This document shows, one piece after another, positions 1 through 9,557 of a stretch of 64,000 nt of DNA. This DNA is from Hyphomicrobiaceae bacterium (GTDB lineage Bacteria; Pseudomonadota; Alphaproteobacteria; Rhizobiales; Xanthobacteraceae). A program made the translations under genes and the position numbers. Where the stretch lies: the NCBI GenBank assembly GCA_947472885.1, contig CANJBX010000010.1, positions 1 through 64,000 of the forward strand. Reading direction: 5' to 3'. The notes under the pieces were generated by a model that worked only from the letters and a program-made list of their open reading frames with translations, did not search any database and had not been told where the DNA came from. Positions within the stretch are counted from its first letter, which is position 1; each line of letters begins with the position of its first letter.

Positions 1-48
1 GCTGAAGGTGCCTGGCTGAACCAGTTTGACGACGTTAGAATTCGACAC
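1..48 (-). CDS. IS256-family transposase, N-terminal fragment (partial, cut by window edge)
   Basis: Read leftward from a GTG codon at 48-46, the strand encodes 16 residues, VSNSNVVKLVQPGTFS, and runs off the window. This matches the start of rhizobial IS256 (Mutator-type) transposases as I know them, which open with an SNS-VVKL-QPG-FS pattern before the catalytic DDE domain. An AAGGAG ribosome site lies at 63-58, nine bases before the GTG. The nearby ATG at 53-51 is in another frame. Only the N-terminus is visible, so whether the gene is intact cannot be judged. Recognition rests on memory of the family pattern, not on a search. Confidence 0.72.
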   Translation of the reverse strand, partial: MSNSNVVKLVQPGTFS

Positions 49-148
49 GGCATATTACTCCTTCGGTGGAGAAGTGGAGGCTTCAACTACCCCCACGATA
101 TGCCGCCTTCCTGATCTACCCCGTCACCAACTTTTGACCATAGCTCTC
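1..148 (-). mobile_element. Right end of an IS256-type insertion sequence
   Basis: The segment between the transposase start and the point where the neighbouring GGDEF gene loses its family sequence (about 148) is read as the end of the element. The outer 25 bases, read on the minus strand from about 148 (GAGCTATGGTCAAAAGTTGG at 147-128), resemble IS256-family terminal repeats, which carry a CAA-TTTTGAC type core. The exact boundary and the expected 8-bp target duplication cannot be fixed because the other end is outside the window. The element supplies the TAG stop (118-116) that ends the interrupted gene. Confidence 0.6.
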
Positions 149-2014
149 CGTCAGCGCATCGTAGTGCGCCATGTGGGCGATACGGGCTTCGGACTGCTTG
201 CGCTCCGTAACGTCCTCATGGGTGGCAACCCATCCGCCATCGGGCATCGGCTGGTTGACGATTGCGATCTGACGCCCGTCCGCCATGTACGCCATCGTGT
301 TTTCGGTCTTGCCGCTTGCAACAAGGTCCAGAACCTCGGCGCGATACGCTTCAGGGCTCTTTGTCAGATGGCCCGTAGCGGCCCGGTACTCAAACAGCTC
401 GATCAGAGTACAGCCGGGCTTCACGACCTCCGAAGACAAGCCATACATCCGGATATATTGCTCGTTCACGACGACAATGCGTTCCGCAGCGTCCATCATG
501 ATAAGGCCCTGCAGCATGTTGCCGAGAGCCGCGTCGAGCTTCAGGGTCGATGATTTGGCCTCTGTGATCGCCTGCTCGGATGCATTCAGGGCTTCTCTGA
601 GCGACTTTTCATAGGCCCTTTGAACGCTGATATCCTCGTGCGTCGCCACCCAGCCACCACCGCTTAGCGGCCGATTGGTAACAAGAATGATGCGGCCATC
701 CTTCATGTGCCGTTCGGCCTGGAAAATCTGCCCCGCGGCGAGGGAGGCGTCAACATCGGCGGTGTATTTGTCGATATTGCCAAGAAACGAGCCGGTCTGC
801 GCAAAATAGCCCACGATCTCGTTGATCGTAACGCCCGGCCTGATGCATTCAGGCGGCAAGCTGAACATCTCAAGATAGCGCGCGTTGTGAACCACGAGTT
901 TTCCGTCGGCATCGAACATGCACAGACCATGCGACATGTTGTTCAAGGCCGCATCGAAAAGCAGGTTCTGCCTGTTGGCAGCTGCACGCGCGCGATTGAG
1001 ATGCCACGCACGCCCGATGCCGAGCCCGATGACAATCACGAGCACCAGAGTCAGACCGGCCGCACCCGCATAATAGTTGCGCTGCAAGCGCCGGTATTCC
1101 GCATAGACTTCACCTTCGCCAAGACCGACGATGACGAAGAACGGAAACTGGTCGATTTTCCGGTAGGAGACAGTGCGTGTGATACCGTCGAGACCGCCTC
1201 TGCTGATGAAATAGCCTGATGGCGCCTGCTGCATGAGACGGAACGGCTGCGTGTTCAATACGGACAGACCAACCCTATTTTCCTTGTAGCCTGCATGGGC
1301 CCGGATAAAGCCGTCCGCGCCAATCAGGGCGATAGAGCCGTCCTTGCCAAGATCGACCGACTCATAAAACCGGGAGAAGTAAAAAGGATCGAGCGCCGCC
1401 GCAACGATACCGCCGAACGACCGATCCGCACCATAAATGCGGCGCGTCAGCAGAATTGATACCTTGCCGGTGGTCTTTCCCACCACGGGCTTGCTGATGA
1501 ACAACCCGTCCTTGTCATTACGAGCATGAAACTGAAAATGCTCGCGGTCGCCAACACTGACGGGCGCAGCGGACGCAGACCTGGAACGCTCAACAAAGCC
1601 GTCCGGACCAAGAACCGAAATCTGCTTGATGATGCCGTCAGCCCCGACAACCGACAGCTGAAGGGCCAGATCGCTGCGGTAATTATTCCCGCCGACCCAG
1701 TCCGAAATAGCGAAATCGCCAGCGTTCCTTTGATAGGCAGCGCGCAGAAACAGCAGCGCGGCATCGGTTTCCTTCATCGAGCGAACGATATTCTCTTCAA
1801 TGGCACGCGCGAGCTTGCCGGAAATCTCGATGGCGTCGTGCCTGGCGTTCTCATATGCGGAGCCAAGAAACGTAACCGCGCCGGCCCAGACAAGGCCGAT
1901 CATCGCGACGCCGAGGAACGTGGTGCCCTGCAGCACGGCGCTGCGCCAGCGCGCGAGCTGGCTCTGCCTGTTATTCTGCAACAGCCGCCTCCATCGTCGC
2001 GAGGCGATCGGCAC
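116..2014 (-). pseudogene. dCACHE-PAS-PAS diguanylate cyclase/phosphodiesterase, truncated by insertion
   Basis: A membrane sensor of c-di-GMP signalling that has lost its output domain. The 632-residue reading frame has a transmembrane helix at about residues 30-52, a periplasmic dCACHE-type sensor region, a second helix at about 317-340, then two PAS-7 type domains (about 350-460 and 490-605; both carry the GWVATHEDIS/GWVATHEDVT ending). After TERKQSEARIAHMAHYDALT, where the GGDEF domain normally continues with D/N-LPNR, it reads ESYGQKLVTG and stops. These last residues are encoded by the adjoining IS end. Without GGDEF or EAL it should have no cyclase or diesterase activity. The rest of the gene may lie beyond the element, outside the window. 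Confidence 0.85.
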
Positions 2015-2280
2015 ACCCGATGAGGATGCCTGCGTGTTCGGATACGCAGGCGGAATCGCGCATGGCCGCTGACGGCGGCATGCTTCTGGCGATCGCGAAC
2101 GGCCTGAAGAGAACTCCTCCTATGGGGAGCAGCATCGTCTAAAAAAGCTGTTTTAAATCTAACTGGAAATTGCCCCGGCCCGGCATTTCCGGCCATCGTC
2201 AACAAACGGTGAAATTCAGGCTGGTAAACGAAGTGTTACCGCGCGGGCCGACGTGCGCCGCGACGCTATTAACATCAAGG

Positions 2281-3066
2281 TTACGTTTGCTCGGCGACAA
2301 ATCGGTTACGCAGGGTGCCCACGCCGGAAATCCCGATTTCCACCACATCGCCCGCCTTGATATCCGGCGATTGGCCGTCCGTACCCATCCAGATCACGTC
2401 GCCGGGCCACAGCGTGAAATACCGGGTCATCTCGGCGATGAACTGCGGAATCTTGAACAGCATGTCGTTGGTGCGAAACGATACCGTCTGCTTGCCGTTC
2501 ACGCACACCGTCGTCTGCATTTTCTCGACATCGGCCTCGGTCTCGATCCATGGCCCCATCGGCTTGAACGTGTCGGCGTTCTTGGCGCGCCACAGGCCCT
2601 GATCGGCGCGCTGCCAGGTCCGCTCGCTGACATCGTTGCCGATGGTGTAGCCAAACACGCAGGACATTGCATCGGCCTCGCTCAGATGCTTGGCCTTCTT
2701 GCCAATGACGACGGCGAGCTCGCCCTCATAGTGAATCTTCTCGGTGGCGCCACGCGGGATCACCACATCTTCATCATGGGCGATCAGCGCATTATGCGCG
2801 CGATAGCCGACCTGCGGGCGATCCGGCACGGCCGGCACTTCGCCGCGCGCATTGGCGGCCTCGGTCAGGTGCTTCACGTAGTTCATGCCGATGCAGTAGA
2901 ATGTCGGCGGCCACACCGGAATTTCGATCTTCACATCGGCCAGCGCGTGGGTCGCCGATGTCTTCGACCACTCGCCGAACATATCGCCGGAGGTTTCAAT
3001 AATGCGATCGTCTTCGACAATGCCGTGACGGGTCTTGCCGCCCGTGGTGAACTTGATCCAGCGCAT
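2281..3066 (-). CDS. Fumarylacetoacetate hydrolase (FAH) family protein
   Basis: A 261-residue FAH-superfamily enzyme, a metal-dependent fold that hydrolyses or hydrates keto-enol acids in aromatic and sugar-acid breakdown. The family core is clear: YCIGMNYVKHLTEA, then the metal-binding HYEGELAVVIGK (E-x-E type site), GYTIGNDVSER, and the C-terminal WPGDVIWMGTDGQ and IKAGDVVEIGISGVGTLRN. The length is normal for the short, C-terminal-domain FAH type. The start has GGAGAA 7 bases upstream. It leads away from the monooxygenase gene at 3178-4524 and may act late in the same unknown pathway. The exact substrate cannot be read from the sequence. Confidence 0.85.
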   Translation of the reverse strand: MRWIKFTTGGKTRHGIVEDDRIIETSGDMFGEWSKTSATHALADVKIEIPVWPPTFYCIGMNYVKHLTEAANARGEVPAVPDRPQVGYRAHNALIAHDEDVVIPRGATEKIHYEGELAVVIGKKAKHLSEADAMSCVFGYTIGNDVSERTWQRADQGLWRAKNADTFKPMGPWIETEADVEKMQTTVCVNGKQTVSFRTNDMLFKIPQFIAEMTRYFTLWPGDVIWMGTDGQSPDIKAGDVVEIGISGVGTLRNRFVAEQT

Positions 3067-3089
3067 GAAGCATTCTCCGGGTGATATTC

Positions 3090-3172
3090 GTAGGGTGGGT
3101 TAGGCGCAAAGCGCCGTAACCCACCCTTTGCTGCGACTTGGTGGGTTACGCGCTGCGCGCTAACCCACCCTA
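3090..3172. repeat. Palindromic intergenic repeat (REP-like)
   Basis: GTAGGGTGGGTTA at 3090-3102 is matched by its inverse TAACCCACCCTAC at 3160-3172. Inside are two further arms, GTAACCCACC at 3116-3125 and GGTGGGTTACG at 3140-3150, so the segment can fold as two adjacent hairpins or one long one. Repeats of this GGTGGGTTA-GCGC type are common between genes in Bradyrhizobium relatives. It sits just after the stop of the gene at 3178-4524 and may end or stabilise that transcript. Confidence 0.8.
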
Positions 3173-3177
3173 CATAA

Positions 3178-4524
3178 TCATCTCCGCCACTCACCCATCT
3201 TCGGCATCGGCAATCCAAGGTTCTCACGCAGCGTCTTCCCGGCATAATCCTTGTGATAGAGCCCGCGTTTCTGCAACTCCGGCACGACATGCTGCACGAA
3301 ATCGACATAGGCGCCGGGCACATGCGTTGCCGCGACAACAAAACCATCGCAGGCGCGATTGACGAACCATTCCTCAAGATGGTCGGCGATTTCCTTCGGT
3401 CCACCGACAATCGAACCATGGGTCTGACCGCGATTATTGTGTTTGAGGAAGTCGCGCGCCGAAGGATTTTTCTTGCCGCTGATCTTCACCACATGGTCGC
3501 GGATCGTCAGCATCCCGGTAAGACTTCCAAGCTCCTGGTCGGTCAGCGGCTCATCCATGCGCTTCGTCGCGAAATCGAAATTTAGCCCCTCGGCCAGGAG
3601 CGAGAGCGCGTCGATCTCCAGCGGCAGTTTTTCAATCGCCGCCATCTTGTCTTCCGCTTCGCTCTTCGTCGCACCCGCAACGCACATCACACCCATGCAG
3701 ATGAAAACATGCTCCGGATCGCGTCCGGCGGCGGTCACTTCGTCCTTCAGCGCCTTGTAGCTTTGCTGGGCAAACTCGGTCGTATGCGCGCTGGAAAAAA
3801 CCACCTCGCCCCAGCGGCCCGCGAATTTCTTGCCGCGCCCGCTGGCGCCCGCCTGGATGATAACAGGATGGCCCTGCGAAGAACGCGGCACTGTGAACGG
3901 CCCGCGCGATTTGAAGAATTTTCCGCGATGGTCCAGCCGCCGCACTTTTTTCGGATCGGCATAGCGGCCGGATTTCTTGTCGATAATGAGCGCGTCGTCG
4001 TCCCACGAATCCCAGTGGCCCATCACCACTTCCATGAACTCGTCCGCGCGGTCGTAGCGCGCATCGTGTTCGAGGTGTTCTTCCTTGCCCATATTCTGGG
4101 CTTCGCCGTCATTCACCGACGTCACGACATTCCAGCCGGCGCGGCCCGCCAGCATCAGGTCGGCGGTCGCAAACTTGCGCGCCACGTCGAACGGCTCGTA
4201 ATAGGTCGTCGATGCCGTCGAGGCGATGCCCATGCGCGAGGTCGCCAGCCCCATCGCCATCATGGTCACGACCGGGTCCATCTTCACGCAGCGAATGCCA
4301 TATTCGACCGTGTGCGCGTGGTCGCCGCCGAAACGATCCGGCATGGCAAAGCGATCGTCAAAGAACGCCATGTGAAACTTGCCAGCTTCCAGTATGCGGC
4401 CGATCTCGGCGTAATAATCCGCCGACATGGAATCGTCGCGCGATTCCGGGTGACGCCACGAACTCGGCAGGTTCGTGCAGTTCTGCGCCTGCAGGAATCC
4501 GACCATCACCATTTGCCGCGTCAT
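3178..4524 (-). CDS. NtaA/SnaA/DszA-family FMN-dependent monooxygenase
   Basis: A 448-residue flavin monooxygenase of the bacterial-luciferase superfamily, NtaA/SnaA/DszA branch. These enzymes use reduced FMN from a separate reductase to oxidise substrates such as nitrilotriacetate or dibenzothiophene sulfone. Family marks: FHMAFFDDRFAMPD near the N-terminus, TASTTYYEPFDVARKFATAD, GRAGWNVVTS, SSQGHPVIIQAGAS, and the C-terminal YAGKTLRENLGLP. AAGGAA lies before the ATG. It is a paralogue of the protein at 11098-12453. No flavin reductase gene was found in the window. The substrate is unknown. Confidence 0.88.
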   Translation of the reverse strand: MTRQMVMVGFLQAQNCTNLPSSWRHPESRDDSMSADYYAEIGRILEAGKFHMAFFDDRFAMPDRFGGDHAHTVEYGIRCVKMDPVVTMMAMGLATSRMGIASTASTTYYEPFDVARKFATADLMLAGRAGWNVVTSVNDGEAQNMGKEEHLEHDARYDRADEFMEVVMGHWDSWDDDALIIDKKSGRYADPKKVRRLDHRGKFFKSRGPFTVPRSSQGHPVIIQAGASGRGKKFAGRWGEVVFSSAHTTEFAQQSYKALKDEVTAAGRDPEHVFICMGVMCVAGATKSEAEDKMAAIEKLPLEIDALSLLAEGLNFDFATKRMDEPLTDQELGSLTGMLTIRDHVVKISGKKNPSARDFLKHNNRGQTHGSIVGGPKEIADHLEEWFVNRACDGFVVAATHVPGAYVDFVQHVVPELQKRGLYHKDYAGKTLRENLGLPMPKMGEWRR

Positions 4525-4563
4525 ATCGTGTTCCTTGTTGCGCGCGTTGCTTCCCGCGTCTTG

Positions 4564-5625
4564 TTACAGTTCGAGTTGACCTGTCAGGCCATACTCCGCC
4601 GCGAGATTGCGCAGCTTGTTCCAGGTCGCATCCTCGACCGCGATGCCGTTCTTCTCGCGCTCACGCTCCTTGTTGAATTCCATTTCGCCGGGATACAGCA
4701 CACCGGAAGAGCCTTCCGATGGCGGCGTGTCCTTCAGGTAATGCGCGAAATCCGTGACTTCTTTGCGGAACGTCGCCAACGGCCGGAACGCCTCGACATT
4801 GAACACCGCCATGAAGCAGCCGTCGTTGTGGCGGCCCGTCGGCTCGACACCGTAGCCAAGGCCGGTCAGCAACCCGCACAGGATTTCAACCATCACGGCA
4901 AGGCCCGAGCCCTTGTAGCCTTCCGCGCCGCCAAGCGGCAGCAGCGCGCCGTTGCTGCCGGGCTTGATGCCCTTGGGGTCCGTGGTGTGGCGGCCTTCGC
5001 CGTCGATGATCCAGCCCTTCGGGATCTGCTCGCCGCGTGACGCCGCCAGCGCCACCTTGCCGAACGCCACGGCGGAGGTCGCCATGTCGAGATAAAGCGG
5101 CCCCTCGAGATCGGACGGTACGCCGATTGAAATCGGGTTGGTGCCAAGCCGCGCCTCGCGTCCGCCGAACGGCGCTACGATTTTCGGCGAACGGCCGGAA
5201 TCCGCGGTGATAAGGCCGATCATGCCGGCTTCCATTGCCATCAGCGGATAGGCGGCAAGCCGGCCGATGTGGCTCTGGCGGAATACGGTGCAGGCGGCGA
5301 CGTTGGATTTCTTCGCCTTCTCGATGGTCAGTTTCATGGCATCGCGCGTGACCGCGTAGCCGAAGCCCCAGTGGCCGTCGATGACGGTCGTGGTGGGGGA
5401 TTCCTGTACGATGGTCCACTTCACGCCCGGCGAGATATGCCCCGCCTTGATGCGGTCGATGTAGTTCGGGACCATGATGATGCCGTGGGAATCATGCCCC
5501 GCCAGGTTGGCGTTGACGCAGCCGGTCGCCACTGCATTGGCTTCGTCCGGCGTAGCGCCGGCAGCCTGCATCAGGGCCTTGCCGATGTGAATCAGACGAT
5601 TGGCTTGAACGGTCGGCATTGGCAT
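4564..5625 (-). CDS. Ldh-family (malate/L-lactate type) NAD(P)-dependent oxidoreductase
   Basis: A 353-residue member of the malate/L-lactate/ureidoglycolate dehydrogenase family, which is unrelated to classical Rossmann lactate dehydrogenase and reduces or oxidises 2-oxo/2-hydroxy acids. Visible marks are LAGHDSHGIIMVPNYIDRI with the conserved DSHG histidine, FRQSHIGRLAAYPLMA, and RLGTNPISIGVPSD, followed by DMATSAVAFGKV. The length is typical. The start ATG is preceded by GGGGAA; a second in-frame ATG lies two codons later. It lies 39 bases upstream of the monooxygenase gene at 3178-4524 on the same strand, so the two are probably co-transcribed. Confidence 0.87.
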   Translation of the reverse strand: MPMPTVQANRLIHIGKALMQAAGATPDEANAVATGCVNANLAGHDSHGIIMVPNYIDRIKAGHISPGVKWTIVQESPTTTVIDGHWGFGYAVTRDAMKLTIEKAKKSNVAACTVFRQSHIGRLAAYPLMAMEAGMIGLITADSGRSPKIVAPFGGREARLGTNPISIGVPSDLEGPLYLDMATSAVAFGKVALAASRGEQIPKGWIIDGEGRHTTDPKGIKPGSNGALLPLGGAEGYKGSGLAVMVEILCGLLTGLGYGVEPTGRHNDGCFMAVFNVEAFRPLATFRKEVTDFAHYLKDTPPSEGSSGVLYPGEMEFNKEREREKNGIAVEDATWNKLRNLAAEYGLTGQLEL

Positions 5626-5715
5626 TTCCCCGATTTCATCACTTGTTTTGCCGTGATGTTCGGAGCGCGCGAGGCGCAGGTCAAGACCGGGCGGCGGGAT
5701 GCCGGTATGATTTCG

Positions 5716-7218
5716 TCAGGACGAAACGAATTCGAAGTCCCGCTTTCTGACCGCCCGTGTGCGCCATTTGTATTCCGTGGCGTAGCCCGGCCAGTTGGTT
5801 GTTATCTTGCCATTTGCAATTTTGAAATATGTGAAGCAATCGGCGCGGGCGGGAACGGTCTGCGACAGCAGTTCCTGCGCCCGCTCGTTGAACACCCTCT
5901 GCACATCTGCCTTCACGTTCATGTAACGCGCGTTTTTCCGGGCCATGGTCTTGAGCCCGCTGACGATGTAACGCGCCTGGCACTCCAGCATGAAGATGAT
6001 CGAGGACGGCGCGTTGGTGTTCGGACCGTACATCATGAAGAAGTTTGGAAAGCCTGTAACCGTGATGCCGAGATAGGCTTCGGCGCCGTTGCGCCAGGCT
6101 TCGTTGAGGTCGCGCCCGCCGAGGCCGCAAATCTGCATCGGCGTGAGAAAGGCCGTCGGCTTGAAGCCCGTGCCAAAAATGATGGCATCGAGCTTGCGGT
6201 GCATACCGTCGCGGGTGACGATACCGTCTTCGACGATGCGTTCGATGGGCGTGTCGATCACGTCAACATTCGGGCGCACCATGGCGTCATAGAATACGTC
6301 CGACACGAGTTGCCGCTTGCAGCCCATGGGATAATTCGGCGTCAGCTTGCGGCGCAGTTCCGGGTCCTTCACCTTGGCTTCGAGCAGTCGCTTGAAAGCG
6401 GCCTCGCCCTGAAGTCGCAGGTGCGGCTTCCAGCGCCGCCGCCAGATGAAGCGCTCGAACATCAGAAAGACCTTGAGCCGCGCCAGCCAGCGCATTCCCG
6501 GCTGCTTCTGCAACCACATATCCCATTCGCCGCCGCCGGGGAAAATCGACTTCGGCATCACATACTGCGGCGAGCGCTGGAACAGGTTGAGCTTCGCGAC
6601 TTGCGGCGCGATTTTCGGAAGAAACTGTACGCCACTCGCGCCGTTGCCGATCACGCCGACCGTTTTGCCTTCGAGATTATAGTCGTGGTTCCAGCCTGAA
6701 GAATGGAACGACACGCCCTTGAACGTATCGCGCCCGGGAACTTCCGGAACGTTGGCTGTATTGAACAAGCCCACGGCTGAAATCAGCACCGGCGTCGTGA
6801 TCTTGTGACCATCGGCGAGGTTGACCGTCCACTCGCCGGCTTTCTCTTCGAATACCGCGCTCAAAACCTCGGCGTTAAAGCGCACATGCTGCCGGATGCC
6901 GAACCGCTCGACCACCTCCAGCGCGTATTGCCAAATCTCGCCTTGCGGTGCGAACGCCTGCGACCATTCGCGATCGCGGTCGAACGAGAATGAGTAGAAC
7001 CGCGAGACCACGTCGCAGGCCGCGCCGGGGTAGGAATTATCGCGCCACACGCCGCCGATGTCGGAGGAACGCTCCAGGATGATAAAATCGTTCATCCCGT
7101 TTTTCTTGAGTTCAATGGCCATCGCCATGCCACCGAATCCGCAACCGATAATGACGGTTGGGGCGGACGTGCGGTTGAGGTTTTGCTGCTCGTTCTGAGG
7201 ATTGAGTTTCTGAAGCAT
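5716..7218 (-). CDS. Baeyer-Villiger-type flavin monooxygenase (NAD(P)/FAD)
   Basis: A 500-residue class B flavoprotein monooxygenase. It has two Rossmann motifs, GCGFGG (residues 25-30) for FAD and GNGASG (191-196) for NADPH. The Baeyer-Villiger fingerprint FxGxxxHxxxW is complete: FKGVSFHSSGW at 166-176. Such enzymes insert oxygen next to a ketone, or oxidise N or S centres. The start shares one base with the stop of the upstream TctC gene (TAATG), so the two are translationally coupled. This suggests that the receptor brings in a substrate or related compound, but the ketone is not identifiable. Confidence 0.88.
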   Translation of the reverse strand: MLQKLNPQNEQQNLNRTSAPTVIIGCGFGGMAMAIELKKNGMNDFIILERSSDIGGVWRDNSYPGAACDVVSRFYSFSFDRDREWSQAFAPQGEIWQYALEVVERFGIRQHVRFNAEVLSAVFEEKAGEWTVNLADGHKITTPVLISAVGLFNTANVPEVPGRDTFKGVSFHSSGWNHDYNLEGKTVGVIGNGASGVQFLPKIAPQVAKLNLFQRSPQYVMPKSIFPGGGEWDMWLQKQPGMRWLARLKVFLMFERFIWRRRWKPHLRLQGEAAFKRLLEAKVKDPELRRKLTPNYPMGCKRQLVSDVFYDAMVRPNVDVIDTPIERIVEDGIVTRDGMHRKLDAIIFGTGFKPTAFLTPMQICGLGGRDLNEAWRNGAEAYLGITVTGFPNFFMMYGPNTNAPSSIIFMLECQARYIVSGLKTMARKNARYMNVKADVQRVFNERAQELLSQTVPARADCFTYFKIANGKITTNWPGYATEYKWRTRAVRKRDFEFVSS

Positions 7219-8198
7219 TATTGCGGCTCTATCTTATTGTCCTTGGCAACCTTGCCATAGAATTCGTAGTCGCGCTTGATGCGTGCACCGAATGCTTCCG
7301 GCGTCCCGCCGACGAGTTCAAGATTTCCCTTGCGCATGAATTCCTTCACTTCGTCCTCGGCGAGGACCTTGTTGAAGGCCTCGTTGAGCTTCATGACGAT
7401 ATCGCGTGGCGTGTCCTTCGGTACCGTGATGCCCTGCCATCCAATGATCTCGAAGCCCGGGATCGTATCGGCGAGCGGCGGCACATCCTTGAAGTCGCCA
7501 CTCGCGCGTTCCTTGCTGGTCAGCGCCAGCGCGCGCAGCCGGCCTTCCTTCACCGCAGCGGCGGAAGAACTGGTGAAATCGAACGCGGTCTGGATTTCGT
7601 TGCGCTCCAGCGCCGCCAGTCCCTGCGCGCCGCCCTGATAGGCGACCATCATCATCGGCCCGGAATTGGCTTGCAGGAGGAAGCAGCTCACGGTCGCGGT
7701 TGCGACCGCGCCGACATTGCAGCCAATGGTGTTCGGCGCAGCCTTGATCTTGGCGACCACGTCAGCGGCAGTCTTGAACTCGCTCTTGGGATTGACGAGC
7801 AGGACGAACGGCCCGGAATTAAGCTGGATCACCGGCGCCATCACGGCGGGATCGACCGAATGCTTCTGAAAATACGGGTTCGTCACCAGCGCCGGCACCG
7901 CAAACGACAATGTCGTGCCATCGGGCGTGCTGCGCGCGACATATTCCATCGCGATATTGCCGCCGGCGCCCGGCTTGTATTCGACGATGGTCGTTTCCTT
8001 GAGGTGGATCTGAAGCTTGCTCGCCAACAGATGCGCGATGACGCCGCCGGGGCCGCCGGGATTACCGGGGATCACGATACGGACGACCTTGCCGCCTACA
8101 TTGGCAATGCCCTGCGCCACGGCCGGTTGCGACAACGACGCTCCCATCAGGCAGCCAGCCACCGCGAAAATTCGCCAAAATGCCGGCCGCTGAAGCAT
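7218..8198 (-). CDS. Tripartite tricarboxylate transporter (TctC/Bug) substrate-binding protein
   Basis: A periplasmic receptor of the Bug/TctC family, 326 residues from the ATG at 8198. That ATG has GGAGAG six bases upstream and is preferred to a TTG five codons earlier. A signal peptide (about residues 1-28, ending AVAQG) precedes VRIVIPGNPGGPGG, VEYKPGAGGNIAMEYVARS, and the family core LNSGPFVLLVNPKS and AYQGGAQGLAALE. These proteins bind small carboxylic acids. No TctA or TctB membrane partner is in the window, as is usual for the many orphan Bug proteins of this group. It is coupled to the Baeyer-Villiger gene downstream. Confidence 0.9.
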   Translation of the reverse strand: MLQRPAFWRIFAVAGCLMGASLSQPAVAQGIANVGGKVVRIVIPGNPGGPGGVIAHLLASKLQIHLKETTIVEYKPGAGGNIAMEYVARSTPDGTTLSFAVPALVTNPYFQKHSVDPAVMAPVIQLNSGPFVLLVNPKSEFKTAADVVAKIKAAPNTIGCNVGAVATATVSCFLLQANSGPMMMVAYQGGAQGLAALERNEIQTAFDFTSSSAAAVKEGRLRALALTSKERASGDFKDVPPLADTIPGFEIIGWQGITVPKDTPRDIVMKLNEAFNKVLAEDEVKEFMRKGNLELVGGTPEAFGARIKRDYEFYGKVAKDNKIEPQ

Positions 8199-8392
8199 CG
8201 CATGCTCTCCCAAAATTCATGCAGGTTCGATCCCGCGTTATGACAAGGCTAGCATGGGCAGTCCGTGAAAACAGCGCTAGGCCCCTGCGGCAGCGGTGTT
8301 ACACTTATGCGCCTGTTGACGAGCTAGCTCCCGCCGTGGGCAAATGTGTGGGACAAGCTCTAGGGGAATCGCCACCGGGATAAGGGATACCA

Positions 8393-9526
8393 ATGCGCCT
8401 TGGATTTTTTACGATGCCGATGCACCCACCGCATCGGAACTGGGTCGAAACCCTCAAGGAAGACCGCCAATCCTTCATTCTTGCCGACGAGCTGGGCTTT
8501 TACGATGCGTTCTGCGGTGAGCATCTCGCCGACACCATCGAGAACGTCACCAACAGTTTCCAGTTCCTGGCGACCCTGATCCACGAAACCAAAACCATCA
8601 AGCTTGCCACCGGCACGGCGAATTTGTCGCAGACACATCCGGTGCTGGTCGCGGCCCATGCCGCGATGTTCGACCACCTCTCCGAAGGCCGGTTCATCTT
8701 TGGCGTCAGCGCGGGCGCGCTTGCAACCGATGCGGAACTCCTCGGCACGCTCGGTGAAGACCGCAGCATGATTTTCCACGAAGCACTGGAAGCGATCCTC
8801 GCGGTCTGGACCACCGACCCGCCGTATAATTTCGACAGGCCGGGCAACCGCTTCAAGATTTCCTCGGCCAAGATGGGCCGGCCGGACTTCGGCCTCGGTG
8901 CCATCGCGCGGCCGTTCCAGAAGCCGCTGCCGGAAATCGTTGGTACCGTCGTCGCGCCGAACTCCTCAAGCGCGGAATATTTCGGCAAGATGGGCCTGCA
9001 CCCGCTGTCGGCCAACTTCCTGATGCCGAAATGGGTCAAGACCCACTGGGAATCCTACATCAAGGGCACCACGTCCATCGGCGCCAAGGCCGATCCGAAC
9101 GACTGGCGCATTGCGCGGACCATCTTCGTGGCCGACGACGACAAGACCGCGAAGCGTTACGCGCGCGACGACGCTGCCAGCCCCTATCGGTTCTACTACC
9201 ATAACCTGATGCGCAAATTCCGCGCGGCCAAGCGCATGTATGTGTTCAAGGAAGACCAGAACCAGCCGGATGAGCAGATTGACGACGAGTACGTGCTCGA
9301 CCGGCTGGTGATCCACGGCTCGGTCAACAAGGTCGTCGATAAAATCCTGGCATTCCATGCGGAAACCGGCGATTTCGGCGAACTCGTCTATGCCGGCATG
9401 GACTGGGTCGATCCGGCGCTGACAAAACGCTCGATGGAACTGATGGCGACGCAGGTAATGCCGCGCGTCAATGCCGCGCTGGAAGCGTCCGGCTGCAAAC
9501 CGGCTGCCGCGCGTTCCGCCGGCTGA
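8393..9526 (+). CDS. LLM-class flavin-dependent oxidoreductase
   Basis: A 377-residue luciferase-like monooxygenase, starting at an ATG preceded by AAGGGA. The N-terminus MRLGFFTMPMHPP and the segments LADELGFYDAFCGEH, IKLATGTANLSQTHPVLVAAHAAMFDHLSEGRF and IFGVSAGAL are typical of F420/FMN-dependent LLM enzymes of the limonene-monooxygenase kind. It belongs to a different branch from the two NtaA-like proteins nearby. It heads a rightward group with the BKACE, AhpD-like and second NtaA-like genes. It is divergent from the TctC gene across about 190 bases that should hold both promoters. The substrate is unknown. Confidence 0.85.
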   Translation: MRLGFFTMPMHPPHRNWVETLKEDRQSFILADELGFYDAFCGEHLADTIENVTNSFQFLATLIHETKTIKLATGTANLSQTHPVLVAAHAAMFDHLSEGRFIFGVSAGALATDAELLGTLGEDRSMIFHEALEAILAVWTTDPPYNFDRPGNRFKISSAKMGRPDFGLGAIARPFQKPLPEIVGTVVAPNSSSAEYFGKMGLHPLSANFLMPKWVKTHWESYIKGTTSIGAKADPNDWRIARTIFVADDDKTAKRYARDDAASPYRFYYHNLMRKFRAAKRMYVFKEDQNQPDEQIDDEYVLDRLVIHGSVNKVVDKILAFHAETGDFGELVYAGMDWVDPALTKRSMELMATQVMPRVNAALEASGCKPAAARSAG

Positions 9527-9557
9527 CGCCGCAATTCATGACCGGAGTTCAGGTGTT

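Noticed and set aside
5269-6699. A 476-codon frame opposite the Ldh and Baeyer-Villiger genes
   Set aside because: It spans two real minus-strand genes and the gap between them, and has the composition of an antisense shadow.
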